NCBI RefSeq assembly: GCF_016863295.1
Contig: NZ_BOOP01000034.1
Coordinates: 94,984-158,983 of the forward strand
Direction: 5' to 3'
DNA from: Planotetraspora phitsanulokensis
Lineage (GTDB): Bacteria; Actinomycetota; Actinomycetes; Streptosporangiales; Streptosporangiaceae
DNA: 64,000 nt
A program made the translations under genes and the position numbers. How positions within the stretch are numbered: position 1 is the first letter of the stretch; each line of letters opens with the position of its first letter. The notes under the pieces were generated by a model, which was given only the letters and a program-made list of their open reading frames with translations, had not been told where the DNA came from and ran no database searches. This document shows positions 52,858 to 63,700 of this stretch, piece after piece.

Positions 52858-52946
52858 TCGCCTGATCAACGTTTCGCACCGGCCGCCGCCCACGCAGCTC
52901 GGCCGGAGACTTCCGCGTACCCGCAACCCCCTCCGAGGAGCGTCAG

Positions 52947-54584
52947 TTGTCCCCCTCAAGAACCGTCCGTAGTCTCGTCGCCACGCTGGCCGGCCTGTCG
53001 CTGCTGACCGCGTGTGGCGGCGGTACCGCGGGCACCGTCGACGGCGGCTCCACCCGACCGGTGCGCGGTGGCACCCTGAACCTGTCGATGTCGCTCGATC
53101 CGTTGTGCCTGGACCCGCATGCGATCTCGTCCGACGTGGAGCAGATCTTCGGGCACATCCTGACCGACAACCTGGTCTACCTGGACGAGAAGGGCGACCC
53201 GTCGCCGTGGCTGGCCACCTCCTGGGAGATTTCGCCCGACGCCAAGACCTACACCTTTCACCTGCGTAAGGGCGTGACCTTCAGCGACGGGGCCGTGTTC
53301 GACGCCCAGGCGGTCGTCACCAACTTCGAGCACATGCTCAACCCGGCGACCCGCTCGCCACTGGCCGGCCCGTACATCGCGCCGTACAAGGACGGCAAGA
53401 TCATCGACGACCACACGCTCGAGGTGCACCTGTCCCGGCCGTACGTCCCGTTTCTGACCGTGCTGGCCCAGGGCTGGCTCGGCATGGAGTCGCCCAAGGC
53501 GATCAAGGAGAGCACCCCGGCCCAACTGTGCGAGCACCCGGTCGGCTCCGGTCCGTTCGTGCTGACCGGCTACACGAAGAACCAGAGCGTCACCTTCGCC
53601 CGCCGGGCCGACTACAACTGGCCGCCCGACCTGTTGAAGCGCAGCGGTCCGGCCTACCTCGACGGCATCAAGGTCGACTGGGTGGGCCAGGACGCGGTGC
53701 GCTTCAACTCGCTGGTCAGCGGCCAATACCAGGCCACCGGCTATCTGCCGGCGCAGAACGCGCAGACCGTGAAGTCCAACCCGAACCTCGAGTACCACAA
53801 CAACAACCGGATCGGCTGGCCGTTCACCCTCGACTTCAACGTCTCCCGGGCGCCGTTCGACGACATCGACGTCCGCCGGGCCTTCGCGGCATCCGTCAAC
53901 GTGCCGGCGATCATCCAGACGATCGGGTTCGGGCAGCGGCAACCGGCGACCGGCTTCCTCGACCGGGTCACCCAGTATTACGACCCGAAGGTGAAGTTCC
54001 CGGGGTACGACCCCGCGAAGGCCAACCAGCTCCTCGACCAGGCCGGCTGGACCGGGCGCGACGCCGACGGTTACCGCACGAAGGACGGCAAGGTCCTGGA
54101 GGCGCAGTTGCCGGTGACCCAGACGGCCACGGTCAGCCCGATCTACAACCTGGTCCAGGCACAGGCCAAGGCGGTCGGCTTCAAGGTGAACGTGAACCTC
54201 CTGCCCCTCACGCAGGTCACCACGCTGCGGTACGCCGGCGACTACGACCTCCTCTCCGGGGTCTGGCACACCAACACGCCGGACGTGCTCTACATCAAGT
54301 ACGCGACGGAGAGCATCCCGAACGACAAGCGCCTGGGGCAGAACCTGTCCCACCTCTCCGACCCCGAGATCGACACATGGTTGGAGCAGGCCCGCCAGAC
54401 CACGGACAGCGCGAAACTCAAGGACCTGTACGGCAAGGTCCAGCAGCGGCTGGTCGACCTGGTGCCCGGCGTCCCGATCTATGACAACTCGGTGTTGTGG
54501 GCGACGAGCAAGAAGCTGCAGGGCGTCATCACCGACACGTCGCACGCCACGCCCGTGTTCACCTACGCGTGGCTGACGAAATGA
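52947..54584 (+). CDS. ABC transporter substrate-binding lipoprotein (family 5, Dpp/Opp type)
   Basis: 545 residues from TTG 52947, which has GAGGAG seven bases upstream. Lipobox LSLLTAC (Cys near residue 23). Family 5 binding protein features: GGTLNLSMSLDPLCLDPHAI, AKTYTFHLRKGVTFSDGAVF and LFDPAKANQLLDQAGW-like segments. Members bind peptides, nickel, glutathione or other solutes. In this operon between sulfur monooxygenases, an organosulfur compound or peptide is likely. Its stop overlaps the next start as ATGA. Confidence 0.92.
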   Translation: MSPSRTVRSLVATLAGLSLLTACGGGTAGTVDGGSTRPVRGGTLNLSMSLDPLCLDPHAISSDVEQIFGHILTDNLVYLDEKGDPSPWLATSWEISPDAKTYTFHLRKGVTFSDGAVFDAQAVVTNFEHMLNPATRSPLAGPYIAPYKDGKIIDDHTLEVHLSRPYVPFLTVLAQGWLGMESPKAIKESTPAQLCEHPVGSGPFVLTGYTKNQSVTFARRADYNWPPDLLKRSGPAYLDGIKVDWVGQDAVRFNSLVSGQYQATGYLPAQNAQTVKSNPNLEYHNNNRIGWPFTLDFNVSRAPFDDIDVRRAFAASVNVPAIIQTIGFGQRQPATGFLDRVTQYYDPKVKFPGYDPAKANQLLDQAGWTGRDADGYRTKDGKVLEAQLPVTQTATVSPIYNLVQAQAKAVGFKVNVNLLPLTQVTTLRYAGDYDLLSGVWHTNTPDVLYIKYATESIPNDKRLGQNLSHLSDPEIDTWLEQARQTTDSAKLKDLYGKVQQRLVDLVPGVPIYDNSVLWATSKKLQGVITDTSHATPVFTYAWLTK

Positions 54585-55561
54585 CCACCCGCGGCGCGAC
54601 GGCGACCCTGCTCGCCGGGCACCCCACCCTGGTCGCCATAGCCAAGCGGATCGGAGTGCGGCTGCTCGCCGGGGTGGGGGTTCTGTGGGGCGCGGCCACG
54701 CTCAGCTTCATCGCGTTGCACGTCACCGCGGGCGACGCCGCGCTGTCCACCGTGGCCGGCCAGGGCGCCAACCCGACCAAGGAGGTGCTGGACCAGGTCC
54801 GCCGGGACCTCGGCCTGGACCAGCCTCTCTACCACCAGTACCTGGACTACCTCGGCCGCCTGCTCCACGGCGACCTGGGCCGGTCGTACCAGCAGCGGAT
54901 CGCGGTGAGCCAGGCGATCTCCGAGCAGCTCGGCCAGACCGTTCAGCTCGCGGTGGCGGCGGCCGCCGTGGCGGTGCTGCTCGCGATCGCGGCGGCGGTG
55001 CTGACCGCGCGGAGGCGGCCGTGGCGGTCGATCGCCTCCGGAGTGGAGCTGACGCTGTCCGCGACGCCGACGTTCGTGATCGGCATCGTGCTGCTCATCG
55101 TCTTCTCCTTCACCCTCAAGGTCCTGCCCGTCTCCGGCAACGACGGGCCGCGCGCGCTGATCCTTCCGACGCTCACCCTGGCGTTGCCGATCGGCGCGGT
55201 GCTCGCCCAGGTGCTGCGCGGCGAGCTCGAGGAGGTGCTGGAGCAACCCTTCATCCTCACGGCCCGCAGCCGCGGCATGCGAGACACCGTGGTACGGGTG
55301 CGGCATGCCCTGCGCCACGCGCTGGTGCAGATCGTGACGATGTCCGGCTTCGTGGTCGGCGGTCTGCTCGGCGGCGCGGTCATCACCGAGACGCTGTTCG
55401 TCCGCCAGGGCGTGGGGCAGCTGATGCTCTCAGCGGTGACCACCAAGGACATCCCGATGGTGCTGGGCCTGGTGGTCTTCGCCGCCTTCGTCTACGTCGT
55501 GGTGAACCTGCTGGTGGACATCGCGTACACGGTCATCGACCCGAGGCTGGTGACCCGGTGA
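54581..55561 (+). CDS. ABC transporter permease (DppB type)
   Basis: 326 residues from ATG 54581, overlapping the previous stop. Six membrane helices; the N-terminal block AKRIGVRLLAGVGVLWGAAT and the DppB signature LGLDQPLYHQYLDYLGRLLH with GDLGRSY are clear, as is the cytoplasmic loop RSRGMRDTVVRVRHALRHAL. It forms the channel with the next gene product; their frames overlap by GTGA. Confidence 0.92.
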   Translation: MTTRGATATLLAGHPTLVAIAKRIGVRLLAGVGVLWGAATLSFIALHVTAGDAALSTVAGQGANPTKEVLDQVRRDLGLDQPLYHQYLDYLGRLLHGDLGRSYQQRIAVSQAISEQLGQTVQLAVAAAAVAVLLAIAAAVLTARRRPWRSIASGVELTLSATPTFVIGIVLLIVFSFTLKVLPVSGNDGPRALILPTLTLALPIGAVLAQVLRGELEEVLEQPFILTARSRGMRDTVVRVRHALRHALVQIVTMSGFVVGGLLGGAVITETLFVRQGVGQLMLSAVTTKDIPMVLGLVVFAAFVYVVVNLLVDIAYTVIDPRLVTR

Positions 55562-56412
55562 GCGCGTTGACCGCCACGGGGGCGGTGCTGCCGCGGGCGA
55601 GTCGGGTCCGGCTGCGCCCCGGGCTGATCCTGGCCGGGCTGTTCGTGGCGGCCGTCGTGGTCGCCGCCCTCGTGCCACAGCTGCTGGCGCCGCACGATCC
55701 CTTGCAGATCGGTGCCGAGGGGGCGTTCCTGCCCCCCGGTGGCAGTCACCTGCTCGGTACCGACGAGTCCGGCCGCGACGTGCTCAGCCGCATGGTCTAC
55801 GGCGCCCGGCCCTCGCTGGTGATGGGGCTGGGCGCCACGGCGATCGCGGTCACCGGCGGCGCCGTGCTGGGTCTGGCGGCCGGGCTGGGCAGCCGGCTGA
55901 CCGAGAGCCTCATCATGCGGCTGATCGACGTGGTGCTGTCCATCCCGGAGTTGCTGCTGGCGCTGGTGGTCATCACCCTGGCAGGCGCCGGCAGCACCAA
56001 TGCGATGTTCGCCGTCGCGTTCGCCGGCATCCCGTCGTACGCGAGGATCGTGCGGGCACAGACGCACATCGTGCGCCGCTCCACCTTCGTCGAGGCGGCC
56101 ACGGGGCTGGGCATACCGCGCTCCACGGTGGTCTGGCGGCACGTTCTGCCCAACGCGATCCGGCCGGTGCTGGTGCTGTCGACCATCGGGGTGGGCAGCG
56201 CGATCAGCGCCGGCGCCGCACTGAGCTTCCTGGGGTTGGGCGCCGAGCCGCCGGCCGCCGAGTGGGGCGACATGCTCTCCAACGGCCTGCAGTACATCTC
56301 CAACGACTGGTTCCTGGTGGCCGTGCCGAGTGTGGCGATCACGCTGACGGTGCTGTCCATCACCGTGCTCGGCCGCGAACTGCGCCGCCGCTCCGAAGGG
56401 AGAACCACATGA
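55558..56412 (+). CDS. ABC transporter permease (DppC type)
   Basis: 284 residues from GTG 55558, overlapping the DppB-type stop. DppC signatures: LLGTDESGRDVLSRMVYGAR near residue 60, the EAA-like loop STFVEAATGLGIPRSTVVWR and AALSFLGLGAEPPAAEWGDM. Five to six membrane helices. It partners with the preceding permease; the ATPase start overlaps its stop as ATGA. Confidence 0.92.
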   Translation: MSALTATGAVLPRASRVRLRPGLILAGLFVAAVVVAALVPQLLAPHDPLQIGAEGAFLPPGGSHLLGTDESGRDVLSRMVYGARPSLVMGLGATAIAVTGGAVLGLAAGLGSRLTESLIMRLIDVVLSIPELLLALVVITLAGAGSTNAMFAVAFAGIPSYARIVRAQTHIVRRSTFVEAATGLGIPRSTVVWRHVLPNAIRPVLVLSTIGVGSAISAGAALSFLGLGAEPPAAEWGDMLSNGLQYISNDWFLVAVPSVAITLTVLSITVLGRELRRRSEGRTT

Positions 56413-58067
56413 CCAGCCTGCTCGAGGTCACCGGGCTGAAGGTCTCATTCCACGGCACCACGGTCGTCGACGGCGTCTCCTTCACCCTGCAGCGCGGGGA
56501 ATGCCTCGCGTTGGTGGGGGAGTCGGGCTCCGGCAAGAGCGTGACGACCCGCACCCTCGTCGGCCTCCCCGGGTACGGCGCCCGCGTGCACGCCGAACGG
56601 CTGCGCTTCGACGGCACGGACGTCACCGGCTTCACCGACCGGACATGGCGGCGGGTCCGCGGAGCGCGGATCGGGTTCGTGCTCCAGGACGCGATGGCCT
56701 CCCTCGACCCCCTGCGGCCGGTGGGCCGGGAGATCGCCGAGCCGCTGGCCCTGCACACCTCGATGAACCGGGCCGCGCGGGCCGCGCGCGTACACGAACT
56801 GCTGCACTCCGTCGGGGTGCCGGAGCCCGAGGTGCGGGCCGCCCAGTACCCGCACCAGCTGTCCGGCGGACTGCGCCAGCGGGCGCTCATCGCCTCGGCC
56901 ATCGCGTGCGGCCCCGAACTGCTGCTCGCGGATGAGCCGACCACCGCGCTCGACGCGACCGTCGCCCTGCAGGTGCTCGATCTGCTCGGCTCGCTCAAAG
57001 GCAACAGCGGCGGACTGCTGATCGTCAGCCACGACCTGGCGGTGGTCGCCCGGCTGGCCGACCGGGTCGCGGTCATGAAGAACGGCCGGATCGTCGAGCT
57101 GGGCGACACCGAGGCGGTGCTGCAGGACCCGCAGCACCCGTACACCAAGGCGCTGCTGGCGGCGGTGCCGTCCGAGCACGCGAAGGGCACTCGGCTGTCG
57201 GCAGTGGAGCGGCCCGCGGCCTCCGCGCCGGTCTCGGTCCCCGTTCCGGCGCCGGCAGGGACGCCCGTCCTCACCGCCGTAGAACTCCGCAAGTCGTTCC
57301 CCGGGCCGGACGGCGTCGCGCGGATCGCGGTCGAAGACGTCTCACTGACCCTGCGGGCCGGCGAGACGCTGGGCATCGTGGGGGAATCCGGTTCCGGCAA
57401 GAGCACCACCGCCCGGCTGCTGCTCGGCCTGGAGACGCCGGACGCCGGCGAGGTGCGGGTCGACGGGACCCCGTGGACCGCGCTGACCCCCGAGCAGCAG
57501 CGCGCCCATCGGCGTCGGCTGCAGATCGTGTACCAGGACCCGCTCAGCTCCTTCGACCCGCGCTACACGGTCGACAGAGTCATCGGTGAAGCGCTCGGCG
57601 TCGCCGGTTACCCGCGTGGCACCCGTCGCCGGGACCGCACCGTCGAACTCCTCGAGATGGTCGCGCTCGACGCGGGATATCTGCGCCGGAGGCCGCTGGA
57701 GTTGTCCGGCGGGCAGCGGCAGCGGGTGGCCGTCGCCCGGGCCCTGGCCGCCGAGCCGGAGGTCATCGTCTGCGACGAGCCGGTGTCCGCGCTGGACGTC
57801 TCGGTGCAGGCGCAGATCCTCGACCTGCTCGCCGACCTGCAGGCTCGGCTGCGGGTGGCGTATCTGTTCATCTCTCACGACCTCGGCGTCGTGTACCACG
57901 CCAGTGACAGGGTGCTGGTGATGCGGCAGGGGAGAGTGCTGGAGTCCGGCGACGTCCGCAGCGTCTTCACCGACCCGCAACACGATTACACCCGCGAACT
58001 GCTCGCCGCGATCCCGCGCCTGACCACTCGATCGGCGCAGCCGCCTACCCCCTTGGGAGTGAGCTGA
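56409..58067 (+). CDS. Fused double ABC ATPase (DppD-DppF type)
   Basis: 552 residues with two complete ATPase domains in one chain. Domain 1 (about 1-265) has Walker A GESGSGKSVTTR, signature LSGGLRQRALIASA and Walker B LLLADEPTTALD. Domain 2 (about 285-545) has Walker A GESGSGKSTTAR, signature LSGGQRQRVAVARA and Walker B VIVCDEPVSALD. An Ala/Pro linker joins them. It powers the Dpp-type importer encoded just upstream; separate DppD and DppF genes are more usual, but fusions are known. Confidence 0.93.
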   Translation: MTSLLEVTGLKVSFHGTTVVDGVSFTLQRGECLALVGESGSGKSVTTRTLVGLPGYGARVHAERLRFDGTDVTGFTDRTWRRVRGARIGFVLQDAMASLDPLRPVGREIAEPLALHTSMNRAARAARVHELLHSVGVPEPEVRAAQYPHQLSGGLRQRALIASAIACGPELLLADEPTTALDATVALQVLDLLGSLKGNSGGLLIVSHDLAVVARLADRVAVMKNGRIVELGDTEAVLQDPQHPYTKALLAAVPSEHAKGTRLSAVERPAASAPVSVPVPAPAGTPVLTAVELRKSFPGPDGVARIAVEDVSLTLRAGETLGIVGESGSGKSTTARLLLGLETPDAGEVRVDGTPWTALTPEQQRAHRRRLQIVYQDPLSSFDPRYTVDRVIGEALGVAGYPRGTRRRDRTVELLEMVALDAGYLRRRPLELSGGQRQRVAVARALAAEPEVIVCDEPVSALDVSVQAQILDLLADLQARLRVAYLFISHDLGVVYHASDRVLVMRQGRVLESGDVRSVFTDPQHDYTRELLAAIPRLTTRSAQPPTPLGVS

Positions 58068-58161
58068 GCTCCGCGGCACGACTCCACTTCACCCGCCGTT
58101 CTCCTTGGAGTAGGAAGGTGATGCCGCGCACATCGTCGGCACCAGCGAGGAGGGGCGTCGC

Positions 58162-59550
58162 GTGTCCCAGCCCGATACGGCATCCACCCTGGGAAGGACT
58201 CCCGCGTGGCGCTACGCCATCGGGATGTTCGGCACCTCGATCCCGATCAACATGATCAAGGGATCGATGATCCTGTTCTACGTCGACATCCTCGGGCTCG
58301 ACGTTCGCGCTTACGGCGCGGTCATGGTGGTCTACGCGGTCATCGACGCGCTCGACAACCCGCTGCTCGGCCACCTCTCCGACCGCACCCGAAGCCGGTT
58401 CGGCAGGCGCCGCCCGTGGCTGCTCGTCGGCGCGCCGATGCTCGCGGCCTGCATGATCGCGTTCTTCTCCACGCCGAAGTCCGCACAGGGTGTCGGACTC
58501 CTGCTCTGGTTCGCGGTGTTCGCGATCCTGTGCGAGGCCTTCGACTCGATGCTCAACGCGAACTACGGCGCGCTGCTCCCCGAGCTGTACCCGCAGGAGC
58601 GCGACCGCGCGGTCGCCAACAGTCTGCGCCAGGGCTTCCAACTCGTGGCACTCGTGATCTCGCTCGCGGTCACACCGTTGCTCACGACGAAAGTGTTCGG
58701 CACCGAGGAATCCACCGAAGGCTTCCAGATCACAGCGATCATTTATGGCGTGGTCGCGCTCGTCGTGATCGTTTTCATGGCGCTCGGCGCGCGCGAGAGT
58801 CCCCGCTACTCCACGCGCGAGCGGCCGCTGCTGCTGCGCAGCGTGTGGTCGATCGTGCGCAACCCGATGTTCTGGACGGTCGGGCTCACTGGCGCCTGCT
58901 ACGGCATAGCCATGGCACTGGTCCTCTCGGGCATCCAGCTGTACGTGCGCTACTCGCTTGGGCTCCCGGTGGAGAACGCGCTCTACCTTCAGGGCATCGT
59001 CATCCTCATCTCGGCGGGCGGCCTCGCGGTGTGGACGCGCGTCGTCGCACGCCGCGGCGCCCTGTGGACCTGGCGGCTCGCCTTCGCGGTCCTCGCGGTC
59101 AGCTTCGCGGCCTTGTTCTTCGCCACCGACCTCGTCACGGCGATCGCCGCGGGGGCGCTCGTCGGCGTCGGATGGTCGGGAATGCTCGCGACGAACGACC
59201 TCATCGTCGCGCGCGTGCTGGACGCCGACGCCGCGCGCAACGGGGAGCACCGCGAAGGACTCTTCCTATCCGCGTTCGGCTTCTTCAGCCGTCTCAACGG
59301 GATCGTGACGGGACTCGCCCTCACATCCCTGGGCGTGTTCTTCGGCTACAACTCAGGTGACGACCCCGGGACAGGCGCCGGGCTCGCGTTCCGGGTGTAC
59401 CTGTGCGTGTATCCGTTCGTGCTGACGGCGATCGGGGCGGTCGCCGCGAGATTCGTGTCGATCCCGCTCGAGACGCCGCCTGATGCGGCTGAGCCGGTCG
59501 AGCCGCCGCACGACGGTCCCGTGAACGAGTCCCCCGCGGAGCGCACCTGA
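58162..59550 (+). CDS. GPH-family (glycoside-pentoside-hexuronide) sugar:cation symporter
   Basis: 462 residues from GTG 58162, which has GAGGAGGGG upstream. About 12 membrane helices. GPH features: AIGMFGTSIPINMIKGSMIL in helix 1, the loop GHLSDRTRSRFGRRRPWLLV after helix 3, and ALLPELYPQERDRAVANSLR. Members import glycosides or small oligosaccharides with Na+ or H+. The stop overlaps the start of the ChbG-type deacetylase as TGATG, so transporter and deacetylase act together on the same substrate, probably an acetylated oligosaccharide. Confidence 0.9.
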   Translation: MSQPDTASTLGRTPAWRYAIGMFGTSIPINMIKGSMILFYVDILGLDVRAYGAVMVVYAVIDALDNPLLGHLSDRTRSRFGRRRPWLLVGAPMLAACMIAFFSTPKSAQGVGLLLWFAVFAILCEAFDSMLNANYGALLPELYPQERDRAVANSLRQGFQLVALVISLAVTPLLTTKVFGTEESTEGFQITAIIYGVVALVVIVFMALGARESPRYSTRERPLLLRSVWSIVRNPMFWTVGLTGACYGIAMALVLSGIQLYVRYSLGLPVENALYLQGIVILISAGGLAVWTRVVARRGALWTWRLAFAVLAVSFAALFFATDLVTAIAAGALVGVGWSGMLATNDLIVARVLDADAARNGEHREGLFLSAFGFFSRLNGIVTGLALTSLGVFFGYNSGDDPGTGAGLAFRVYLCVYPFVLTAIGAVAARFVSIPLETPPDAAEPVEPPHDGPVNESPAERT

Positions 59551-60401
59551 TGACCCGTCGCGTCGTGATCACTGCCGACGATCTCGGCCGTGAGCCCGGG
59601 ACGACGGAGGTCGTCGTCGCACTGCTCGCCGAGGGGCATGTCACCGCGACGACGCTCATCTCCGTCTCGCCGGTCGCGGTGCAGGCCGCGAACCTGGTCC
59701 GGGAGCTCGGCGTGGTGCCGCGGCTGCACGTGACGCTCACGAGTGAGCGCGGGCTTCCGCGCTGGCGGCCCCTCAACGGCGCGGCGAGCCTCGTCGATCC
59801 GGACGGGACACTCAGTGACGATCCACTGGCTCTCGGGGCCCGCGGCGAGGCCGGGGATGTCATAGGAGAGGCGGACGCACAGCTGCAATGGATGCGCGAC
59901 CGGGGCCTCACGCCCGAAGCGGCCGACTCCCACGCAGGCACCCTCTACGGCCTGCACGGCCGATCGTGGCTCGCCGAGACACTTGAGTGGTGTGCGCGCC
60001 GCGGCCTCGCCTTCCGGCTGCCCCGTGATCCGGAGCCGTACTTCGGCGCGCCGCTCCCGCCGCGGCTCGCGGCGGCGCACGAGCGTGCCGTCGCTCTCGC
60101 CGACGCACTCGGTGTGCCCATCCCGCAGACGATCGCGACCAATCGGAGCCGGGCACACGAGCTCGGCTCCTACGAGCGACTGCGGGACGAGTACCTCCAC
60201 CGGCTCGCGGCCCTGCCCGAGGGGACGAGCGAGTTGTTCCTGCACCCGTCCCGCGAGGACGCGGTCACGGGACCGGACGGCATCGTGCGGGCCTGGGAGG
60301 CGCGGTTGCTGCGTGACCCGGCGTGGCTCGACGCCCTCGGGAGTGAGGGCGTCGAGGTCGTCGGCGACTGGTGGAAACGCCCCTCGCCGGAATCTCTTTG
60401 A
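59550..60401 (+). CDS. ChbG/HpnK (YdjC)-family carbohydrate deacetylase
   Basis: 283 residues. YdjC fold with metal-binding residues in order: VVITADDLGREPG (Asp-Asp), RLHVTLTSERGLP (His) and EAADSHAGTLYGLHG (His). The closing ELFLHPSREDAV is typical. Known members remove acetyl groups from chito-oligosaccharides or hopanoid precursors. Coupled to the GPH symporter and followed by an alpha-mannosidase gene, so a role in using GlcNAc-containing glycans is likely. Cytoplasmic. Confidence 0.87.
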   Translation: MTRRVVITADDLGREPGTTEVVVALLAEGHVTATTLISVSPVAVQAANLVRELGVVPRLHVTLTSERGLPRWRPLNGAASLVDPDGTLSDDPLALGARGEAGDVIGEADAQLQWMRDRGLTPEAADSHAGTLYGLHGRSWLAETLEWCARRGLAFRLPRDPEPYFGAPLPPRLAAAHERAVALADALGVPIPQTIATNRSRAHELGSYERLRDEYLHRLAALPEGTSELFLHPSREDAVTGPDGIVRAWEARLLRDPAWLDALGSEGVEVVGDWWKRPSPESL

Positions 60402-60706
60402 TCAAGTCGTCGTCGAGGCAGGGAAGGACGTACCCGGACGCCTCGGAGAGGCATCGAATCGAATGCGCAAGAGATCTACGATGTAAAGGCGCGCGCCCGG
60501 CCTGGGGCTACGTGGCAAGACCGTCATCATCCTGCCCTGATCGGTGACCGTTCGCCGGTCGGGGTGCGGGGGAGCGGGGCCGCGGCCTCGGGGGCGGGAC
60601 GCTCACGCTCGTCCGCGGCGGAGAACTCGATGTTGTTGATCGTGCTGATGGCCATACTTACGCAAGCGTTTACGTTTCAGTCAAAGCGGGCGGATGAGAT
60701 CACCGG
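60402..60706. other. 305-base spacer with LacI-type operator-like site
   Basis: It contains ACGCAAGCGT (60660-60669), with palindromic ACGC/GCGT arms and a TTTACG extension, resembling LacI-family operators, about 40 bases before the alpha-mannosidase GTG. No gene is visible in the rest of the spacer. Confidence 0.4.
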
Positions 60707-63700
60707 GTGCTTTCACTTCGTAAGTACCTTGCCACCGCGCTCGCCGGTGCTCTGTTCGGCGCGGGCCTCGGTGCCGTGCCGGCGGACGCCGGCACCGCGC
60801 CGGCCAAGGTTTCCGACCCCGTCCGCTATGTCGACCCGCTGATCGGCTCGGCCAACGGAGGCAACACGTACCCCGGTGCCGTCCGGCCGTACGGAATGAT
60901 CTCCTGGAGCCCGACCAACACCGCAGGAGACCAGACGAACGCCGCAGGCGCCAACGGGTACGCCTACGGCACGCCGCGGGTTCGCGGGTTCGCGCTGACG
61001 CACGTCAACGGCGCGGGCTGCGCACCCGGGGCCGCGGGAGACATCCCGATCATGCCCTATGTCGGTGCCGTCACGTCCTCGCCGACGGCGGACACCCGCG
61101 ACGCGGTCTACGCCAGCACCTTCAGCCACGCCAACGAAACGGCGCAGCCGGGTCGTTACACCGTCATGCTCGACTCAGGTGCCAAGGCCGACCTGTCGGC
61201 CACGACCCGCGCGGGCGTCGGCGAGTTCACCTTCCCCCAGGGCGCTCCCGCCAACCTGCTGTTCCGGGTGTCCAACTCGCTCAACGGCAGCGAGGACGCG
61301 GAGATCACGATCGATCCGGCCGGCCGTACGGTGACCGGTTCGGTGCTGACGGGCGCCTTCTGCGGGCGGCGCGCCAACGGCGGGGTGAACAACCGCAAGA
61401 CCTACTACCGGCTGTATTTCGTCGCGTCGTTCGACCGTGACTTCGCCGGCAACGGCACCTGGGTCAACAGCGAGTTGCGGCCCGGAGCCACGACGGCGAG
61501 CGGCGGCGAGGGTTACGCGACGGGCGCGGACCGTGCGGGTCGCGGGTCGGGCGGATACGTCAGCTTCGACACGACCTCCGACGCCGACGTCCAGATGAAG
61601 GTCGGCATCTCCTACACGAGCCTGGACGCCGCCAAGGAGAACCTCAAGCGCGAGATCAAGCGGAAGGACGACGTCGCCTCGGTGGCGGCCGACGCTCGCC
61701 GGGCCTGGAACGACCAACTCCGGTCGATCGAAGTCGCCGGCGGGTCCGACGATCAGCTCACCACGTTCTACACGGCGATGTACCACTCCTTCCTCGAGCC
61801 CAACGTCTCCAGCGACGTCGCCGGGACCTACCTCGGCTCCGACCAGAAGGTGCATCGGCTGGCCCACGGCCAGCGCGTGCAGTACGGCAACTTCTCCGGC
61901 TGGGACCAGTACCGTGCCCACACCCAGCTGCTGGCGCTGCTCGAACCCAAGGTCGCCGGTGACTTCGCGCAGTCGCTGTACAACCTCGCGCAGGAGAACG
62001 GCGGCGTGTGGGACCGCTGGATCCACGTCAACGGCCCGACGCACGTGATGACGGGTGACCCGTCGGCCCCGACCCTGGCAGGGTTCTACGCGCTGGGCGT
62101 CCGGAACTTCGACGTGCGCGGCGCGTTCGGCTCCCTCGTCCGGCAGGCCACCGTGCCGAACCCGGGGAACCCCTCCGACGCCGGATGTCCGGGGCAGTGC
62201 GAGGGCCAGCGCCCCGGCCTGGCCGATTACCTGAAGCTCGGCTACGCACCGCAGAACTCCTGCCACTGCTGGGGCGGCGCGGCGGAGACGCTGGAGAACT
62301 CGACGGCCGACTTCGCACTCGCCGACTGGGCCGAGCGGCTCGGGAAGACCTCCGACTACCAGACCCTGATCCCGCGGGCGAGCTGGTGGCGCAACACCTT
62401 CAACCCCTCGGCCGCGAGCGACGGGGGATTCCAGCAGGCGCGCAACGCCGACGGCAGCTGGGTGTGGCCGTTCTCCACGACTTCCGAGACCGGGTTCGCC
62501 CAGGGCACCAGCGCGACCTACACATGGATGGTCCAGCACGACGTGTCGGGGCTGGCAGCCGCCATGGGAGGCGCGCAGCGGGCCTCCGAGCGTCTCGACG
62601 CGTTCTTCCACCGCCCTGACGGTTCGTGGGCGACCGGCGGAGACGGCTTCCGCTACGACCCGACCAACGAACCGGGCATCCACACGCCGTGGCTCTACAA
62701 CGCGCTCGGGCAGCCCTGGAAGACCCAGGAGACCGTACGGGCGATGGCGTCGCGGGTGTACAAGACCGGCCGGGGCGGCCTGCCCGGCAACGACGACCTC
62801 GGCACGATGTCCGCGTGGTACGTGTTCGCCGCGCTCGGCATGTACCCGCAGACGCCCAGCCGCGCCGAGATGCTGCTGTCGAGCCCTATGTTCCCCAAGG
62901 CCTGGGTCAAGCGCGACGGCGGGCCGACCATCACGGTGACCGCGCCGCAGGCGTCGCCCGACAACATCTACGTGCAGGGGGTGCGGGTCGACGGCAAGAC
63001 CTCCAACCGGTCCTGGCTGTCGGAGTCAGTGGTCAACAAGGGCGGTGACGTCGTCGTCGACGTCGGTGCGACGCCCGACACGTCGTGGGGGACGAGCACG
63101 GCCGACCTGCCGGTCGACCACGTGCCCACCGCGGACGTTCCCGTGCCGAACCTCCCGGGCTCCTGTGTTCCATCCGGCTCGTACTGCGCGCAGGTTCTGC
63201 AGTACGACGTGGACGGCGTGTCCACCGCGGACGCCAAGGCCCAGGGAAACCTGGACGGAAAGGGCTGGAGCTTCCCTGCGGAGCAGTTGCCCGCTCCCGG
63301 CCTTCGAACCGTGGCCGGTCGCGACTACGTGATCCCCCAGACGGCGGGTACGGCGGGGAACTTCCTGAGCCTGCGCGGCCAGCGGGCCTACCTCACCCCG
63401 GGCCGTTACGCCGCCGTCGACCTGCTCGTCACCGCCGTGAACGGCGACCAGCAGGCCGATGTGACCGTCACCTACGCTGACGGCACGACGTCGACGGCCC
63501 CGCTGAAGGTGACGGACTGGGCGAGCCCGTTACCTCATTTCGGTGAGGAGACCGTGATCACGGCGGACACGCGCTACAACGTCAACGGCACAGCCGACGG
63601 CCGAGCGGTGCGCATCTGGCATGTCACCCTCCCGGTCGACTCGAACCGCGAGGTCGTTTCGCTCACGAGCACCGCGACCGCGAACCTCAAGGTGTTCGCC

